A DNA stretch of 64,000 bases from Bdellovibrionales bacterium CG10_big_fil_rev_8_21_14_0_10_45_34 (GTDB taxonomy: Bacteria; Bdellovibrionota; Bdellovibrionia; Bdellovibrionales; 1-14-0-10-45-34), in NCBI GenBank assembly GCA_002778785.1, contig PEZS01000011.1:416882-480881 (forward strand), in the 5' to 3' direction. This document shows positions 52,592 through 62,889 of this stretch, one piece after another (positions within the stretch are counted from its first letter, which is position 1; every line of letters starts with the position of its first letter). The notes under the pieces were generated by a model. The model was not told where the DNA came from and ran no database searches. It saw only the letters and a list, made by a program, of their open reading frames with translations. The position numbers and the translations under genes were made by a program.

Positions 52592-53650
52592 ATGAATGTC
52601 TTAATCACTGGTGGCGCAGGGTTTGTTGGGTCTTATCTTGCCCGGGGCCTAAAAGATCTCTATCCCTCGTCAAAAATTGTGGCCTTTGATAATTTACGAA
52701 GACGAGGATCAGAATTTAATGTCGCCGAATTCAAGCGTCGAGGAATTCACTTCGTCCATGGCGATATAAGAAACCGCTCCGACTTACTTGATATTAATGA
52801 GAATTTCGATCTATTTATTGAGGCTTCGGCAGAGCCTTCGGTGCACAGCGGAAGTGACGGAAGGGCTGACTACCTTGTTTCTACAAATCTCCTGGGCACT
52901 GTGAACTGCCTTGAGTTTGCGCGTGTACATGCTCCTCGGATGATTTTTTTATCCACCTCACGAGTCTACTCACTAGAAGCTCTTAAAAACCTACCGCTAA
53001 CAGAAGAGCCAACCAGGCTCAGCGTGCGAACAAGCAGTTCGGGTGTTTCTGAAATGGGAATTGCGGAAACCTTTGAGTGCATGAAGCCTCGATCACTCTA
53101 TGGCGCCACGAAACTCGCATCCGAAATACTCATTCATGACTACGCCGACACTTTCAAACTGAAAACTATGATCAACCGATGCGGAGTAATTGCTGGCCCT
53201 GGGCAGTGGGGTAAAACTGATCAAGGAGTCTTCACACTGTGGGTCGTAAACCACCATTTCAAAAAATCGCTAAGATATACCGGCTTCGGCGGCGAAGGAA
53301 AGCAAGTTCGGGACCTCTTACACCCTCAAGATCTTTTGGATTTGTTGCTTCTTCAGAATGAATCTCTTGATAGAGGCGCCATAGAAACCTACAACCTGGG
53401 AGGGGGCCTGAAAGGCTCGGTTTCATTGCAGGAGATGACCAAAATTTGCGAAGACGTCACAGGCAACCAGATAGAAATTGGCAGCAATAAAGAGACCGCC
53501 GCCGTGGACGTTCCATGGTATATCTCGGATAATTCCAAAATTATTCGAGATTTCGGGTTTGAACCCAAGAGAACGCCGCGTTATATAGTTGAAGAGATTT
53601 CGCAATGGATTAATAAAAATGAAGCTCAGCTCAAAGAGTTTTTTCAATAG
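52592..53650 (+). CDS. NAD-dependent sugar epimerase (CDP-paratose 2-epimerase-like)
   Basis: A 352-residue extended SDR. The cofactor loop GGAGFVGSYLARG is at 7-19, and FDNLRRRGSEFN and HGDIRN match the nucleotide-sugar epimerase branch that includes CDP-paratose 2-epimerase. The catalytic Tyr170 and Lys174 (LYGATK) are intact. It is followed by a second epimerase 9 nt later and is the first of a polysaccharide-precursor pair. The frame opens at 52571, but ATG 52592 starts at the Rossmann strand. Confidence 0.82.
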   Translation: MNVLITGGAGFVGSYLARGLKDLYPSSKIVAFDNLRRRGSEFNVAEFKRRGIHFVHGDIRNRSDLLDINENFDLFIEASAEPSVHSGSDGRADYLVSTNLLGTVNCLEFARVHAPRMIFLSTSRVYSLEALKNLPLTEEPTRLSVRTSSSGVSEMGIAETFECMKPRSLYGATKLASEILIHDYADTFKLKTMINRCGVIAGPGQWGKTDQGVFTLWVVNHHFKKSLRYTGFGGEGKQVRDLLHPQDLLDLLLLQNESLDRGAIETYNLGGGLKGSVSLQEMTKICEDVTGNQIEIGSNKETAAVDVPWYISDNSKIIRDFGFEPKRTPRYIVEEISQWINKNEAQLKEFFQ

Positions 53651-53659
53651 GAGCTAAAT

Positions 53660-54730
53660 ATGTCTGTCGTTATTGTTACAGGAAGCTCAGGACTTATCGG
53701 AAGCGAAGCCGCCAGGTTCTTTCACGAGAAAGGACTCGATGTCGTCGGGATCGACAATGACCTGAGAAAGTATTTTTTTGGCAGTGACGGATCCACTGAG
53801 TGGAACAAGCGACTTTTAGAAAAGGATCTCAGTCGGTTCACCCACTACTCCTGCGACATAAGAGACGAAGCTCAAATTTTGAAAGTCTTTGAAAAATACA
53901 AAGGGTCGATACATTCGATCATTCATACTGCCGCTCAGCCATCACATGATTGGGCAGCAAAAGAGCCTCTTACTGACTTTACAGTGAATGCACTTGGTAC
54001 GACCATTTTACTTGAAGCAACCAGAAAGTTTGCCCCTGAGGCGCCCTTTATTTTTACAAGTACCAACAAAGTCTATGGGGATACACCCAATTTTCTACCA
54101 CTTGTCGAAACCTCTACTCGCTGGGAGCTAGATCGAGCTCATAAATATGCAGAGCATGGCATTGATGAATCTATGTCTATTGATCAGTCTAAGCATTCTG
54201 TTTTTGGCGCCTCAAAAGTTGGCGCGGATGTTATGGTTCAAGAGTATGGGCGATATTTCGGCATGAAGACCGCGACCTTTCGCGGCGGATGCCTTACGGG
54301 CCCAGCTCACTCAGGAGCTGAGCTACACGGATTTTTAGCCTACCTCATTAAGTGTGTCGTCACAGGACGTCCTTACAAAGTTTTTGGCTATAAAGGTAAG
54401 CAGGTCCGCGACAACATTCATAGCTATGATTTGGTGAATGCCTTTTGGCATTTCACTCAAGCTCCTCGTTCGGGTGAAGTTTATAATATAGGTGGGAGTC
54501 GTTTTAGTAACTGCTCGATGATCGAAGCAATTCGTATGAGTGAGGAAGTTTCAGGTAAAACTTTAGATTTTACTCTGGTAGATGATAACAGAATTGGCGA
54601 TCATATTTGGTGGGTCAGTGATATCCGAAAATTTAAAGAACACTATTCTGGCTGGAAGCAAAAATTTGACATCAATACAATAGTCAAAGAGATAGTTGAA
54701 GCCACACAAGAAAGAGAAGGCATCAATTGA
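53660..54730 (+). CDS. NAD-dependent sugar epimerase/dehydratase-like, Phe in place of catalytic Tyr
   Basis: A 356-residue extended SDR next to the first epimerase. [14 protein letters not shown] is at 8-21 and [11 protein letters not shown] near 31-41. The expected YxxxK reads FGASK, with Phe182 and Lys186, so the tyrosine hydroxyl of the SDR mechanism is absent. I recall related epimerase-family proteins with the same [11 protein letters not shown]-like run, so the change may be a family trait and not a mutation. AGGAG precedes the ATG. Its stop overlaps the next gene's TTG start. Confidence 0.8.
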   Translation: MSVVIVTGSSGLIGSEAARFFHEKGLDVVGIDNDLRKYFFGSDGSTEWNKRLLEKDLSRFTHYSCDIRDEAQILKVFEKYKGSIHSIIHTAAQPSHDWAAKEPLTDFTVNALGTTILLEATRKFAPEAPFIFTSTNKVYGDTPNFLPLVETSTRWELDRAHKYAEHGIDESMSIDQSKHSVFGASKVGADVMVQEYGRYFGMKTATFRGGCLTGPAHSGAELHGFLAYLIKCVVTGRPYKVFGYKGKQVRDNIHSYDLVNAFWHFTQAPRSGEVYNIGGSRFSNCSMIEAIRMSEEVSGKTLDFTLVDDNRIGDHIWWVSDIRKFKEHYSGWKQKFDINTIVKEIVEATQEREGIN

Positions 54731-55650
54731 AGCTTTCTGTAGTTATTCCTGCTCACAATGAAGAAGGTTCGCTCACTAAAACTGTGCAAGGGCTATTTGA
54801 TACACTTTCTAAAAATCAAATTGATCATGAAATTCTGGTGATCAACGACAACAGCAGTGATGGAACGGAAGTTGTACTTCAAAAGCTTCAAAGCAAACTT
54901 ACTACTTTGCGATATCTGAACAATCCCCCGCCCAATGGGTTTGGATTTGCCGTTAGGTACGGTTTAGAAAATTTTTCGGGCGATGCTGTCGCCATTTTTA
55001 TGGCCGACTGCTCAGACGACCCAAATGATTTGGTGAGATTTTTTAATGAAATGTCCGACCACGGTGTGGACTGCGTTTTTGGCGACCGCTGGAGCAGAGG
55101 CGGGAAAACTTTTGACTACCCTTTGGTGAAACGTCTATTGAACCGAACCTTCAACAGGCTTGTCTCGGTTTGCTTTGGACTCCGTTACAGCGATGTTACC
55201 AATGCGTTCAAATTATACAGGGCAGACGTCATAGAGGGGCTAAAACCTTTTCTGAGTCACCACTTTAATCTTACATTGGAGCTTCCGTTAAAGGCTATTA
55301 TTCGTGGCTATACCTTTAGGGTTCTTCCTAATTCTTGGACAAACCGCAAAGAGGGCATTGCAAAACTGAAGATTCGGGAGATGGGAAGCAGATACCTCTT
55401 TATCTTGGTTTACTGTCTTATCGAAAAATGGCTTTCACGCGGCGACTATCACTCGGAGAACACAAAGAATCCGAGGAGCAAGGCAAATCTATCTAAAAAG
55501 GTAAGCTTAACTAACACTTCAACCCGAAGCTCCTCAGGCGTCAACAATGCGGATTTCGCTCAAACATCAAACTCGAACCATTTGGGCGCCGACCCGCTTT
55601 CAGTTAAAATAAGAGAAGCCGAAAAGACGACTTGGACAATTCAAACATGA
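54727..55650 (+). CDS. Family 2 glycosyltransferase (DPM1-like)
   Basis: A 307-residue glycosyltransferase. Residues 1-230 form a GT2 domain: [16 protein letters not shown], then [11 protein letters not shown], then [14 protein letters not shown], in the pattern of dolichyl-phosphate-mannose-synthase-like enzymes. It moves a sugar from a nucleotide to a lipid or glycan at the inner membrane; sugar unknown. The C-terminal 60 residues are polar and disordered-looking. TTG start, overlapping the epimerase stop. Confidence 0.85.
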   Translation: MKLSVVIPAHNEEGSLTKTVQGLFDTLSKNQIDHEILVINDNSSDGTEVVLQKLQSKLTTLRYLNNPPPNGFGFAVRYGLENFSGDAVAIFMADCSDDPNDLVRFFNEMSDHGVDCVFGDRWSRGGKTFDYPLVKRLLNRTFNRLVSVCFGLRYSDVTNAFKLYRADVIEGLKPFLSHHFNLTLELPLKAIIRGYTFRVLPNSWTNRKEGIAKLKIREMGSRYLFILVYCLIEKWLSRGDYHSENTKNPRSKANLSKKVSLTNTSTRSSSGVNNADFAQTSNSNHLGADPLSVKIREAEKTTWTIQT

Positions 55651-56309
55651 ACTTCGAACGTATTTACGAATACCGATTTTCCGGGGTAGATCAGGTTGCC
55701 AAACGTGAGTCCTGGCGAGAAATTTCTAGGTGGCTTTACGAATACCTAGGCGAACCAAAAAGCGCACTTGATCCTGCTGCCGGTGACCTGGAGTTTCTGG
55801 AATACTTTCCGTGTGAAGAAAAAATGGCTGTAGATCTGAGAAGATCCCCTTACCTAGATAAGGTTAGCGGGATTGAGTTTAAACAAGGAAACTTCCTTAC
55901 AACTGAGGTCGAAGAAAATCGCTTCGACGCTACCTTTCTGTCTAACTTTCTAGAGCATTTGAATAGCCCTGAAGAAATCCAAGTTTTGTTAAAAAAACTA
56001 TTTTCGGCGTTAAAGCCCGGTGGAAAAATTGCGGTGATGGGGCCCAACTTTAAGTATTGCTCGAAGGTTTACTTTGATTGCGCAGATCATAAGCTCATTC
56101 TCACAGACACCGCCGTCGCTGAACATCTTTACGCAGCAGGATTCAATGTTGTCAGTCAGATCGACAGGTTTTTACCATTTTCTTTTCGAGGAAAATTGCC
56201 CCCTAAACCTTTTTTAGTAAGGGCCTATTTGAAGTGTCCGGCGGCATGGCCGCTGCTGGGCAAGCAGTTTTTGGTTGTCGGTGAAAAACCTTCTAATCTG
56301 GCTGTATGA
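55647..56309 (+). CDS. Class I SAM-dependent methyltransferase
   Basis: A 220-residue methyltransferase. The motif I strand is SALDPAAGDLEFLEYFP, a variant with DPAAG in place of DxGxGxG, and the later strand FDATFLSNFLEHLNSPEE followed by LKPGGKIAVMGPN is a clear type I arrangement. It may decorate a sugar of the polysaccharide. The ATG at 55647 overlaps the glycosyltransferase stop as ATGA; the earlier TTG at 55632 is less likely. Confidence 0.78.
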   Translation: MNFERIYEYRFSGVDQVAKRESWREISRWLYEYLGEPKSALDPAAGDLEFLEYFPCEEKMAVDLRRSPYLDKVSGIEFKQGNFLTTEVEENRFDATFLSNFLEHLNSPEEIQVLLKKLFSALKPGGKIAVMGPNFKYCSKVYFDCADHKLILTDTAVAEHLYAAGFNVVSQIDRFLPFSFRGKLPPKPFLVRAYLKCPAAWPLLGKQFLVVGEKPSNLAV

Positions 56310-56322
56310 AGAGAGCACTCAT

Positions 56323-57645
56323 TTGAACCCACAAAAGTTCAAACGGCATTTTCAAACAATACTTACGCCTTATGGTGTCTTGTATTTGATGTCGACGTTT
56401 ACTCTTGTCATCTGGCTCTTGAATCGCGTGAATTTCCCGGAAATGGACGAACGAGGGGTTATCGAGCAAGCCGTCGGTCTACTGCCTGTAACTTGGGACT
56501 GGCTGTGGTCGCAGCATAACGAACACCGTATCCCGTTACCTAAGCTGGTACTGGTATATTTTTCTCGACTCACCGATCGCACGCAAGACTACTTTATCCT
56601 CCTCAACTGGAGCATGGTGCTGGCGAGTATCATTTTCATGTTCAAGACGGTTGAGAATATTCTCGGTCGTTTACCCAAATGGGCGGCACTCATACCGTTG
56701 TTCCTGATGAGTCCTATGCAAGGGCAGAACATGTACATTGCATTCCAAGTTGTTTTTGTGATGGTTCTTTTTTTTCTCGCTACATGCCTCTATTTTTTAA
56801 GCCAGAACAATGAGCCTATGTCGAAAACAAGCCAAACATTTTTTGGCTTGTCTTTGGTTGGATTGCCTTTATGTGGTGCAAGCGGCATTCCGACCGCACT
56901 CATGGTGAGTACTTTTGTAGTCTTTGATATTTTCATCAACAAAGAAAAAGTTTTTAGGCGTCTGCCTCTTTTGCTTTTTGCTTTGCTCAGTTTTGGCGCC
57001 AGCGTGTTGTATTTTGTGGGCTATGAACACCCACCTTATCACCCTAAACCAGACAGTCTTTTAGGTGCTGTACCAATTGCACTTGAAATGCTCACTCTGC
57101 TTTTAAGTGGAGATTTCATGACGGGTTCGTACCCTTATGCCTTGTTGCTTGGGTCCGTCGTGTTAGTTGGATCGCTTCTTTTTATCGGATACGAACTAAA
57201 AAGCCGCAAAATGACTGAATGGGGGCCAGCAGTATTAGCAGCCTCTCTTTTGGGATTGGCATTGTCCATCGGCTACAGCAGAGCCCCGTTCAACGAACTT
57301 GCGGGATTCGCTCAAAGATACGCCTTTTTGGTAGGACCACTTTTGCCTTTATCACTCGCTGGATTTACTTACTTTTCAAAAAATTGGCCGTTCTGGTTAA
57401 AAAGAACGTCTTTAGCGGCAGCTTGCCTTTTAGGTATTTACGCCGCCCGCCAGGGCACGCACAACCAACATCAACTTCACAGGAGATACCGAGATTTAAA
57501 GGTAGATGTTGCTGCCGGTTTAAGTGTATCAGATATCGCAGAAAAACATTGGCAGCATTGGTATCCGTCAGTGGAGCAGGTGGAGTTTATGCTTAAGGCC
57601 ATGAAGGATAAAAACTGGGCCGTTTTTAAAGAGTCCACTAAATAG
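56323..57645 (+). CDS. Polytopic membrane protein with HNEHR motif
   Basis: A protein of about 440 residues and eleven helices. After the first helix it reads FPEMDERGVIEQA, then SQHNEHRIPLPKL, motifs seen in large membrane proteins of glycan clusters that may be GT-C-type transferases. Starts at TTG 56275, GTG 56281 and TTG 56323 are all possible; I favour 56323, just past the methyltransferase stop. It is the third polytopic gene of the region. Confidence 0.6.
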   Translation: MNPQKFKRHFQTILTPYGVLYLMSTFTLVIWLLNRVNFPEMDERGVIEQAVGLLPVTWDWLWSQHNEHRIPLPKLVLVYFSRLTDRTQDYFILLNWSMVLASIIFMFKTVENILGRLPKWAALIPLFLMSPMQGQNMYIAFQVVFVMVLFFLATCLYFLSQNNEPMSKTSQTFFGLSLVGLPLCGASGIPTALMVSTFVVFDIFINKEKVFRRLPLLLFALLSFGASVLYFVGYEHPPYHPKPDSLLGAVPIALEMLTLLLSGDFMTGSYPYALLLGSVVLVGSLLFIGYELKSRKMTEWGPAVLAASLLGLALSIGYSRAPFNELAGFAQRYAFLVGPLLPLSLAGFTYFSKNWPFWLKRTSLAAACLLGIYAARQGTHNQHQLHRRYRDLKVDVAAGLSVSDIAEKHWQHWYPSVEQVEFMLKAMKDKNWAVFKESTK

Positions 57646-57781
57646 TGTTTGGCCAATTCTCATGGCGGTGTTTAAAGTTCTTTATCTATATTGAGAACTG
57701 ACAGACTCAAAAGGTCCTTCGAGCGATACTAACAGCAATTAATACCTTGACTCGCATCGGTCGAGCAGGCTTCTTTAAATT

Positions 57782-59647
57782 ATGCTTCAGAGCAAACCAG
57801 ATGCAAAAAGCGGCGAAGACAAGCCCCCGGCTTATTCGGACGGCGAGCAAATAGAGCGCGATATTATTGACGTTTTAAAGATGGAACCTGATCGGTGTTC
57901 CGAGAAGGATATTCGGCCGGATCTACATACCTCCTGGGCCTTTGAGTATCATTTATCTTCAAAACGCTCCAATCTTCTGCGTCCTTTTGATTTTGAGGGC
58001 CTTGATGTTTTAGAGATCGGTGGGGGCATGGGCGCGATCTCTAGATTTTTGGCCGAAAAAAGTAAAAGTCTAACAATTGTCGAAGGTAGCTCTCGGCGCT
58101 TAGAGGCTGCAAAGATTCGACTGCGAGATTTAGATAACTGGAAGTCTTATTGTGGTGATTTCGCCGATTATAAATCTACTGAAAAGTTTGATGTTGTAAC
58201 AGTCATCGGTGTTCTTGAATACAGCGAAGTTTTTTTTAAAACGAAGGAACCAAACCCCTTCGCCGCTTTTCTCAGTCATGCCAAGAGCTTTCTCAAAGAG
58301 AATGGTGTTTTGATTTTGGCGATTGAAAATCAACTTGGTATCAAATATTTTTCTGGCTGCGTGGAGGATCATAACTACAAACTTTTTAGTGGAATCTCCG
58401 GCTACAGTTCTCGCAAGCAAGCACGCACCTTTTCAAAAGAAGTTTTAGACAGTCTGTTTAAAGAGAGCGGCTTCATGCACAGAGAATTTTTTCACCCATG
58501 GCCCGACTACAAAATACCCTCTTCGATATTTCCAGAAGCTCTCTGGCAAGAAAATCCGCAGTTGGCGCTACGACTCGCTACTATCCATAGGCCACGTTCT
58601 TATGGAGTAGAAACCATTGAATATTTTAACTCTAGAAAGGTTTTAGAAACTCTTGAAAAAGCTGGCCTTGCTCAGCATTTTACCAACTCCTTTCTTGTTG
58701 TAGGAAGCACTACTGAGACTGGGCGTGGGACACTACGAAAGAATTCCGACCGCAAAAATCAAATTGCCTGGCACTATTCCAGTCAGCGCAATCAACCTAT
58801 AGAGACAGTTTTTACGAAGTTCGAAGGTGGCGACGCCTTGGTCAAAAAGAAGCCCCTGGCGACTTTTGCAACTGAGAATGAAACTATCAAGTGGCGACCT
58901 ATAGAAGAACCTTTGTACACTGGTCGATCAGTATTAACAGAACTTGAAGATCTAGCTATTGAATCAAATTGGCCGGCCTTTCATACTTTATTGCTTAAGT
59001 TTTTGAAGCAATCTTTTCAAAAGTTTAAGTTAGAAGAGAGTGACGGCCTCAAAGGCGAGGCGATAGATGCTTTGGTGGGCAATTGCCTGCGGCCCGGCTA
59101 CCAGTTCTTTGATCTCGAGTGGGAGTACAAGGGCGAGGTTTCGAAGTCTCATTTTATTCTGAGAAATATTTTGCTCTTAAGTGGCAAACATACGTCTTTT
59201 AGTAGCTCCCCATTTGAATCCTTCAAAAACCTTTATTTAAATCTTTGTAGTGAACTAAAACTACCTGCTCGATTAGAGGCGGATGTTGAAGCGGAGGCTC
59301 AGCTACAGTGTGCGGTTTATAGCGGCATAACCGAAGAGAGGCAGCGTTTACTTATTGAGGCGGCGCTCAATCAAGACCTTCAAAGCGTGCCTCCGTACGC
59401 AACAGATCCCGAAGTTGAGCAGAAGGCCCGAAAAATCGTGTCTGATCTGATCAACTTAGATACTTCTGATGATTCACTTAAACATTTACGCGACATATTG
59501 GCTCTTCGAGAGCGCTTAAATCATGTCGAGAATGAAGCTCGAGCCTCTCGCGAGGAATTGAATCAAATTAAGAACACTCGAAGTTGGCGCGTGACAGGGC
59601 CCCTAAGAAAAGCCGCACATATTTACAAAAAATTTTTGAAACCATGA
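57782..59647 (+). CDS. Large methyltransferase-domain protein of the polysaccharide cluster
   Basis: A 621-residue protein. Residues about 65-215 are a class I SAM methyltransferase (LDVLEIGGGMGAISRFLAE, VEGSSRRLEAAKI, FDVVTVIGVLEY). A long unrecognised middle follows. Near the C-terminus a charged coiled coil (LRERLNHVENEARASREEL) leads into NTRSWRVTGPLRKA, a motif often seen at the ends of glycosyltransferases and methyltransferases in O-antigen clusters. It may combine methyl transfer with a docking role in chain assembly. Confidence 0.7.
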   Translation: MLQSKPDAKSGEDKPPAYSDGEQIERDIIDVLKMEPDRCSEKDIRPDLHTSWAFEYHLSSKRSNLLRPFDFEGLDVLEIGGGMGAISRFLAEKSKSLTIVEGSSRRLEAAKIRLRDLDNWKSYCGDFADYKSTEKFDVVTVIGVLEYSEVFFKTKEPNPFAAFLSHAKSFLKENGVLILAIENQLGIKYFSGCVEDHNYKLFSGISGYSSRKQARTFSKEVLDSLFKESGFMHREFFHPWPDYKIPSSIFPEALWQENPQLALRLATIHRPRSYGVETIEYFNSRKVLETLEKAGLAQHFTNSFLVVGSTTETGRGTLRKNSDRKNQIAWHYSSQRNQPIETVFTKFEGGDALVKKKPLATFATENETIKWRPIEEPLYTGRSVLTELEDLAIESNWPAFHTLLLKFLKQSFQKFKLEESDGLKGEAIDALVGNCLRPGYQFFDLEWEYKGEVSKSHFILRNILLLSGKHTSFSSSPFESFKNLYLNLCSELKLPARLEADVEAEAQLQCAVYSGITEERQRLLIEAALNQDLQSVPPYATDPEVEQKARKIVSDLINLDTSDDSLKHLRDILALRERLNHVENEARASREELNQIKNTRSWRVTGPLRKAAHIYKKFLKP

Positions 59648-59767
59648 TTGTGCACAAAAAGCTTCTCCCGCGTATCACTTTTCAAATACTCACAGAGTTC
59701 GGCAAATTATTCGGCAGATGCTACTGGTAAATTTATATGACAGCTGCTGCCAAGATGTGCACATAAA

Positions 59768-61609
59768 CTAAGCCAGTTCTATTTCTTTTTCTCGATTTAG
59801 ACTGAGATTTTTGTTGTGGTAGGGGTCTTTCTCAAGTGTCCCATTCCACTTAGACTTCATGAACTCTGATTCACGCTGAAGCCTGACTCTTTTTTCTGGA
59901 GTCGTATCAAAGCCCCTGGTCGCCGATTCGTGATGAATAACCGATGTAAACGGAGTGTAGATATTGCGATATCCTGCCTGGGTTAGCTTTAGACAAAAAT
60001 CGACATCATTGTAAGCTACAGCCAGGTTTTCTTCATCTAAACCACCGACTTCTTCATAAGCCCTTCGAGTAACAAACAGACATGCCCCCGTTACCGCCGA
60101 CACCTGCCTAAGGCAATGAATTCGCCCCATATATCCTGGTTCACTTGCAACTGAGCCTTTAAAAATATGACCTGCAACACCACCAGCCATACCAAGTACT
60201 ATGCCGGCATGTTGCACCTTCCCGTCTGGGTACAACAACAAGGGGCCCACTGCACCGACTCCGCCTCTGACAACATGACTTACTAACTCGAGCAGCCATG
60301 CCTCGTCGACAAACTCCAGGTCGTTGTTGAGTAGTCCAACGACTTCGCCCGTAGAAACCCTCACACCATAGTTGTATATTTTCGAAAAATTAAATGGCTG
60401 ATCAAACTTTATGATCTTTATTTTAGGATTTTTACTAAAACTCTCCAAAAGCCTCAAAGTATCCTTTTCGATGCTTTGGTTGTCTACAATGACAATCTCG
60501 AAGTTCAAATAGACTCGCTGAGAGAGAATCCCCATTATAGTCCGTTCAAGCAGATCAGCTCTATCCTTTGTTGCGACTATAAGACTCACTCTTGGTTGGC
60601 TCTTGAGCTCATACCTAACTTTTGTTAACGGCCCATAACCCGGCAAAGACACAGCTGAGATTTGATTGCGATAAAAATAATCTTGAATTGCCCTACGTGC
60701 AGCCATATGGGCATAAGGTTTTTGTTCTGATCCCGAAGCGACGGACCCTTCAATGGCTCGCCAGTGATAAAGCACTTTTGGTATATGCACAATTTTTTCA
60801 GGAGCCGTCTTTTCGGAAAACCGCAAAAGAAGATCCCAGTCTTGACTACCTTCATATCCTTCTCTAAATCCGCCTATATCGCGAACTAGAGAGACTCTGT
60901 AAACCGAGAAATGACAAACGTAGTTTTGAGTCAGCAACAGTTCTGGATCCCAGTCAGGCTTAAAATGTGGATCAAAGCGAATTCCAAATTTTGAGATTTT
61001 ATCTTCGTCAGAATATATGAGGTCAACATTGGGTTGCCTTTGAACTACCTTTACGACTTCGGCCAGAGCATCCGGCGTTAGTTCATCGTCGTGATCCAAT
61101 AGCCCAACGAATTCACCCGTAGCAAGAGCGAGAGCAGTGTTCGACGCTTTTGAGATGTGACCGTTTTCTTGCCTAAGACAAACACGAATGCGTGCATCTC
61201 TTTTTGCAAACTCCCCAATCACCTCTTTAACTTCTGGCCGAGGCGAGTTGTCATCTGCAATACAAAGCTCCCAGTTAGTGTAAGTTTGATCGAGCACTGA
61301 CTGAATCATTTTTTTAAGCACTCTAAGCTCTGTGTTGTAGGTGGGGGTCAATATGCTGATCTTGGGCCCCGCCAGACCCTTCAAATCATGCGGAGTCAGC
61401 CCGTGCGATTTTTTGGCTTCGCCGTTCGACTTTTGACGAAACAGCCATATATTATACCGGAGCATGCTGTTGTATTTGTTTCTTCTAACAACGATAAACC
61501 AAATCAATCTTTCGTAAAACGCACGCAGACCCCGTTCTTTATAAATAGACTTAGCCCCTAGAAATTTTCGACGAATCTTTTCTTTTAAATGCGCGAGCGC
61601 CCAAACCAT
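59768..61609 (-). CDS. Tandem family 2 glycosyltransferase
   Basis: A 613-residue enzyme with two GT2 domains. In the first (about 85-300) SILTPTYNTELRVL, IADDNSPRPE and GLLDHDDELTPDAL supply the DHDD metal site. In the second (about 340-590) LIVATKDRADLLERTI, IVDNQSIEKD and GLLNNDLEFVDEAWL are the equivalents. Two domains suggest a polymerase-like or two-step transferase. The first 80 residues are basic and may bind membrane. It abuts the Wzt-type gene on the minus strand. Confidence 0.88.
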   Translation of the reverse strand: MVWALAHLKEKIRRKFLGAKSIYKERGLRAFYERLIWFIVVRRNKYNSMLRYNIWLFRQKSNGEAKKSHGLTPHDLKGLAGPKISILTPTYNTELRVLKKMIQSVLDQTYTNWELCIADDNSPRPEVKEVIGEFAKRDARIRVCLRQENGHISKASNTALALATGEFVGLLDHDDELTPDALAEVVKVVQRQPNVDLIYSDEDKISKFGIRFDPHFKPDWDPELLLTQNYVCHFSVYRVSLVRDIGGFREGYEGSQDWDLLLRFSEKTAPEKIVHIPKVLYHWRAIEGSVASGSEQKPYAHMAARRAIQDYFYRNQISAVSLPGYGPLTKVRYELKSQPRVSLIVATKDRADLLERTIMGILSQRVYLNFEIVIVDNQSIEKDTLRLLESFSKNPKIKIIKFDQPFNFSKIYNYGVRVSTGEVVGLLNNDLEFVDEAWLLELVSHVVRGGVGAVGPLLLYPDGKVQHAGIVLGMAGGVAGHIFKGSVASEPGYMGRIHCLRQVSAVTGACLFVTRRAYEEVGGLDEENLAVAYNDVDFCLKLTQAGYRNIYTPFTSVIHHESATRGFDTTPEKRVRLQRESEFMKSKWNGTLEKDPYHNKNLSLNREKEIELA

Positions 61610-62887
61610 TTACAAACTTCCTTGATCAATATCTTCTTGGTTATCAACGGTTACTTTAAACTCACTCATTGGATCAAAAAAACCTACAGTTGACCTGTGC
61701 GCGAGAGCTTCGAAACTAAATACATCGTATATTCTGTGGTGAACCTTAAAGTCGGGTTCAAAATTTGTACACCCTAACGATAGCCAGTAGGGCCCACCCG
61801 CTAGCGAAAGCTTTTGTGTAAACTTCAGACGTGCAATTTGACCTATTTGAAATTCACCCGATGCAACCCTTAAAAATGACGAATTGGTACCGGTTATCTC
61901 AAGTCCTTTATTGTCTTTTATTGAGTAGGCGAAAATCGGATGACTCACTTTTTCGTGAAACTCTACCTCAAAGCGAATTTCAAATAGCTCATCAGATAGA
62001 ATTGACTTTATCGGCTCACTATTCTCGTTGGTTATACCCCAATTCTTGATTGTCGCGCTTCCGTCTCCGTAACTTTGAGCTTCTGACGACAACGGGAACA
62101 GTGACCCCACATCTTCTGCATTTAAGATTTTTTCGTGATCACTTGCAAAAGCCGGCAAACTAACTTCAATCCTCTTATAGATATCAACAGCCTCTTTCGG
62201 AGAGCCCTCAAACACCTTTTGGCCTTTATCTAACAAGATTGCGCGGTCGCAATACTTAAGAACTGTATCCATCGAGTGCGTGACAAATAAAATGGTCTTC
62301 CCGTTTTTTCGAAACTCGTTGAATTTTTTGAAACAGCGATTTTGAAAATTCATATCGCCAACAGACAAAGCTTCATCAATAATCAGTATGTCTGGCTCAA
62401 CATGAATTGAGACCGAAAAAGCTAGTCTTACAAACATTCCACTTGAGTAACTTTTAACAGGTTGATCGATGTATTCACCGATATTCGCAAACTCGATTAT
62501 CTTGGGAATTTGCGCCTTAATTTTGCTTTTTTCTATTCCGAGTATGGCTGCGGTAAAGTAGATATTTTCTCTACCAGTGAATTCCGGGTTAAAACCTGCC
62601 CCCAGCTCTAAGAGTGCTGAAATTCTACCGTCTACTTTTACTTCGCCAGATGTTGGCACAACTATTCCGCAGATTATCTTTAACAACGTAGATTTGCCGC
62701 TTCCGTTTTTACCGATTATCCCTATTGTCTCGCCCGGACTAATCTGAAAGCTGACATCGTTTAAGGCGTGAAATGGGTGGCAGTATTTGCCTTTAAAAAA
62801 CGTAAGTGCTTCTAGTACTCGGTGCTTTTTGGAGGGGTAAATTTTGAATTGTTTGTGGATATTCGTAAGGAAAATTGAGCCACTCAT
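61610..62887 (-). CDS. wzt: Polysaccharide ABC exporter ATPase with C-terminal domain (Wzt-like)
   Basis: A 425-residue ATPase of an O-antigen-type exporter. Walker A is GKNGSGKST at about 59-67, the signature is SYSSGMFVRLAFS, and Walker B is ILIIDEAL. From about residue 280 onward comes a beta-rich domain like the Wzt C-terminal domain, which reads the cap of the polysaccharide. The start at 62887 is chosen because it leads directly into the ATPase and follows the permease stop by 2 nt; the frame continues to 63010 inside that gene. Confidence 0.9.
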   Translation of the reverse strand: MSGSIFLTNIHKQFKIYPSKKHRVLEALTFFKGKYCHPFHALNDVSFQISPGETIGIIGKNGSGKSTLLKIICGIVVPTSGEVKVDGRISALLELGAGFNPEFTGRENIYFTAAILGIEKSKIKAQIPKIIEFANIGEYIDQPVKSYSSGMFVRLAFSVSIHVEPDILIIDEALSVGDMNFQNRCFKKFNEFRKNGKTILFVTHSMDTVLKYCDRAILLDKGQKVFEGSPKEAVDIYKRIEVSLPAFASDHEKILNAEDVGSLFPLSSEAQSYGDGSATIKNWGITNENSEPIKSILSDELFEIRFEVEFHEKVSHPIFAYSIKDNKGLEITGTNSSFLRVASGEFQIGQIARLKFTQKLSLAGGPYWLSLGCTNFEPDFKVHHRIYDVFSFEALAHRSTVGFFDPMSEFKVTVDNQEDIDQGSL

Positions 62888-62889
62888 AA

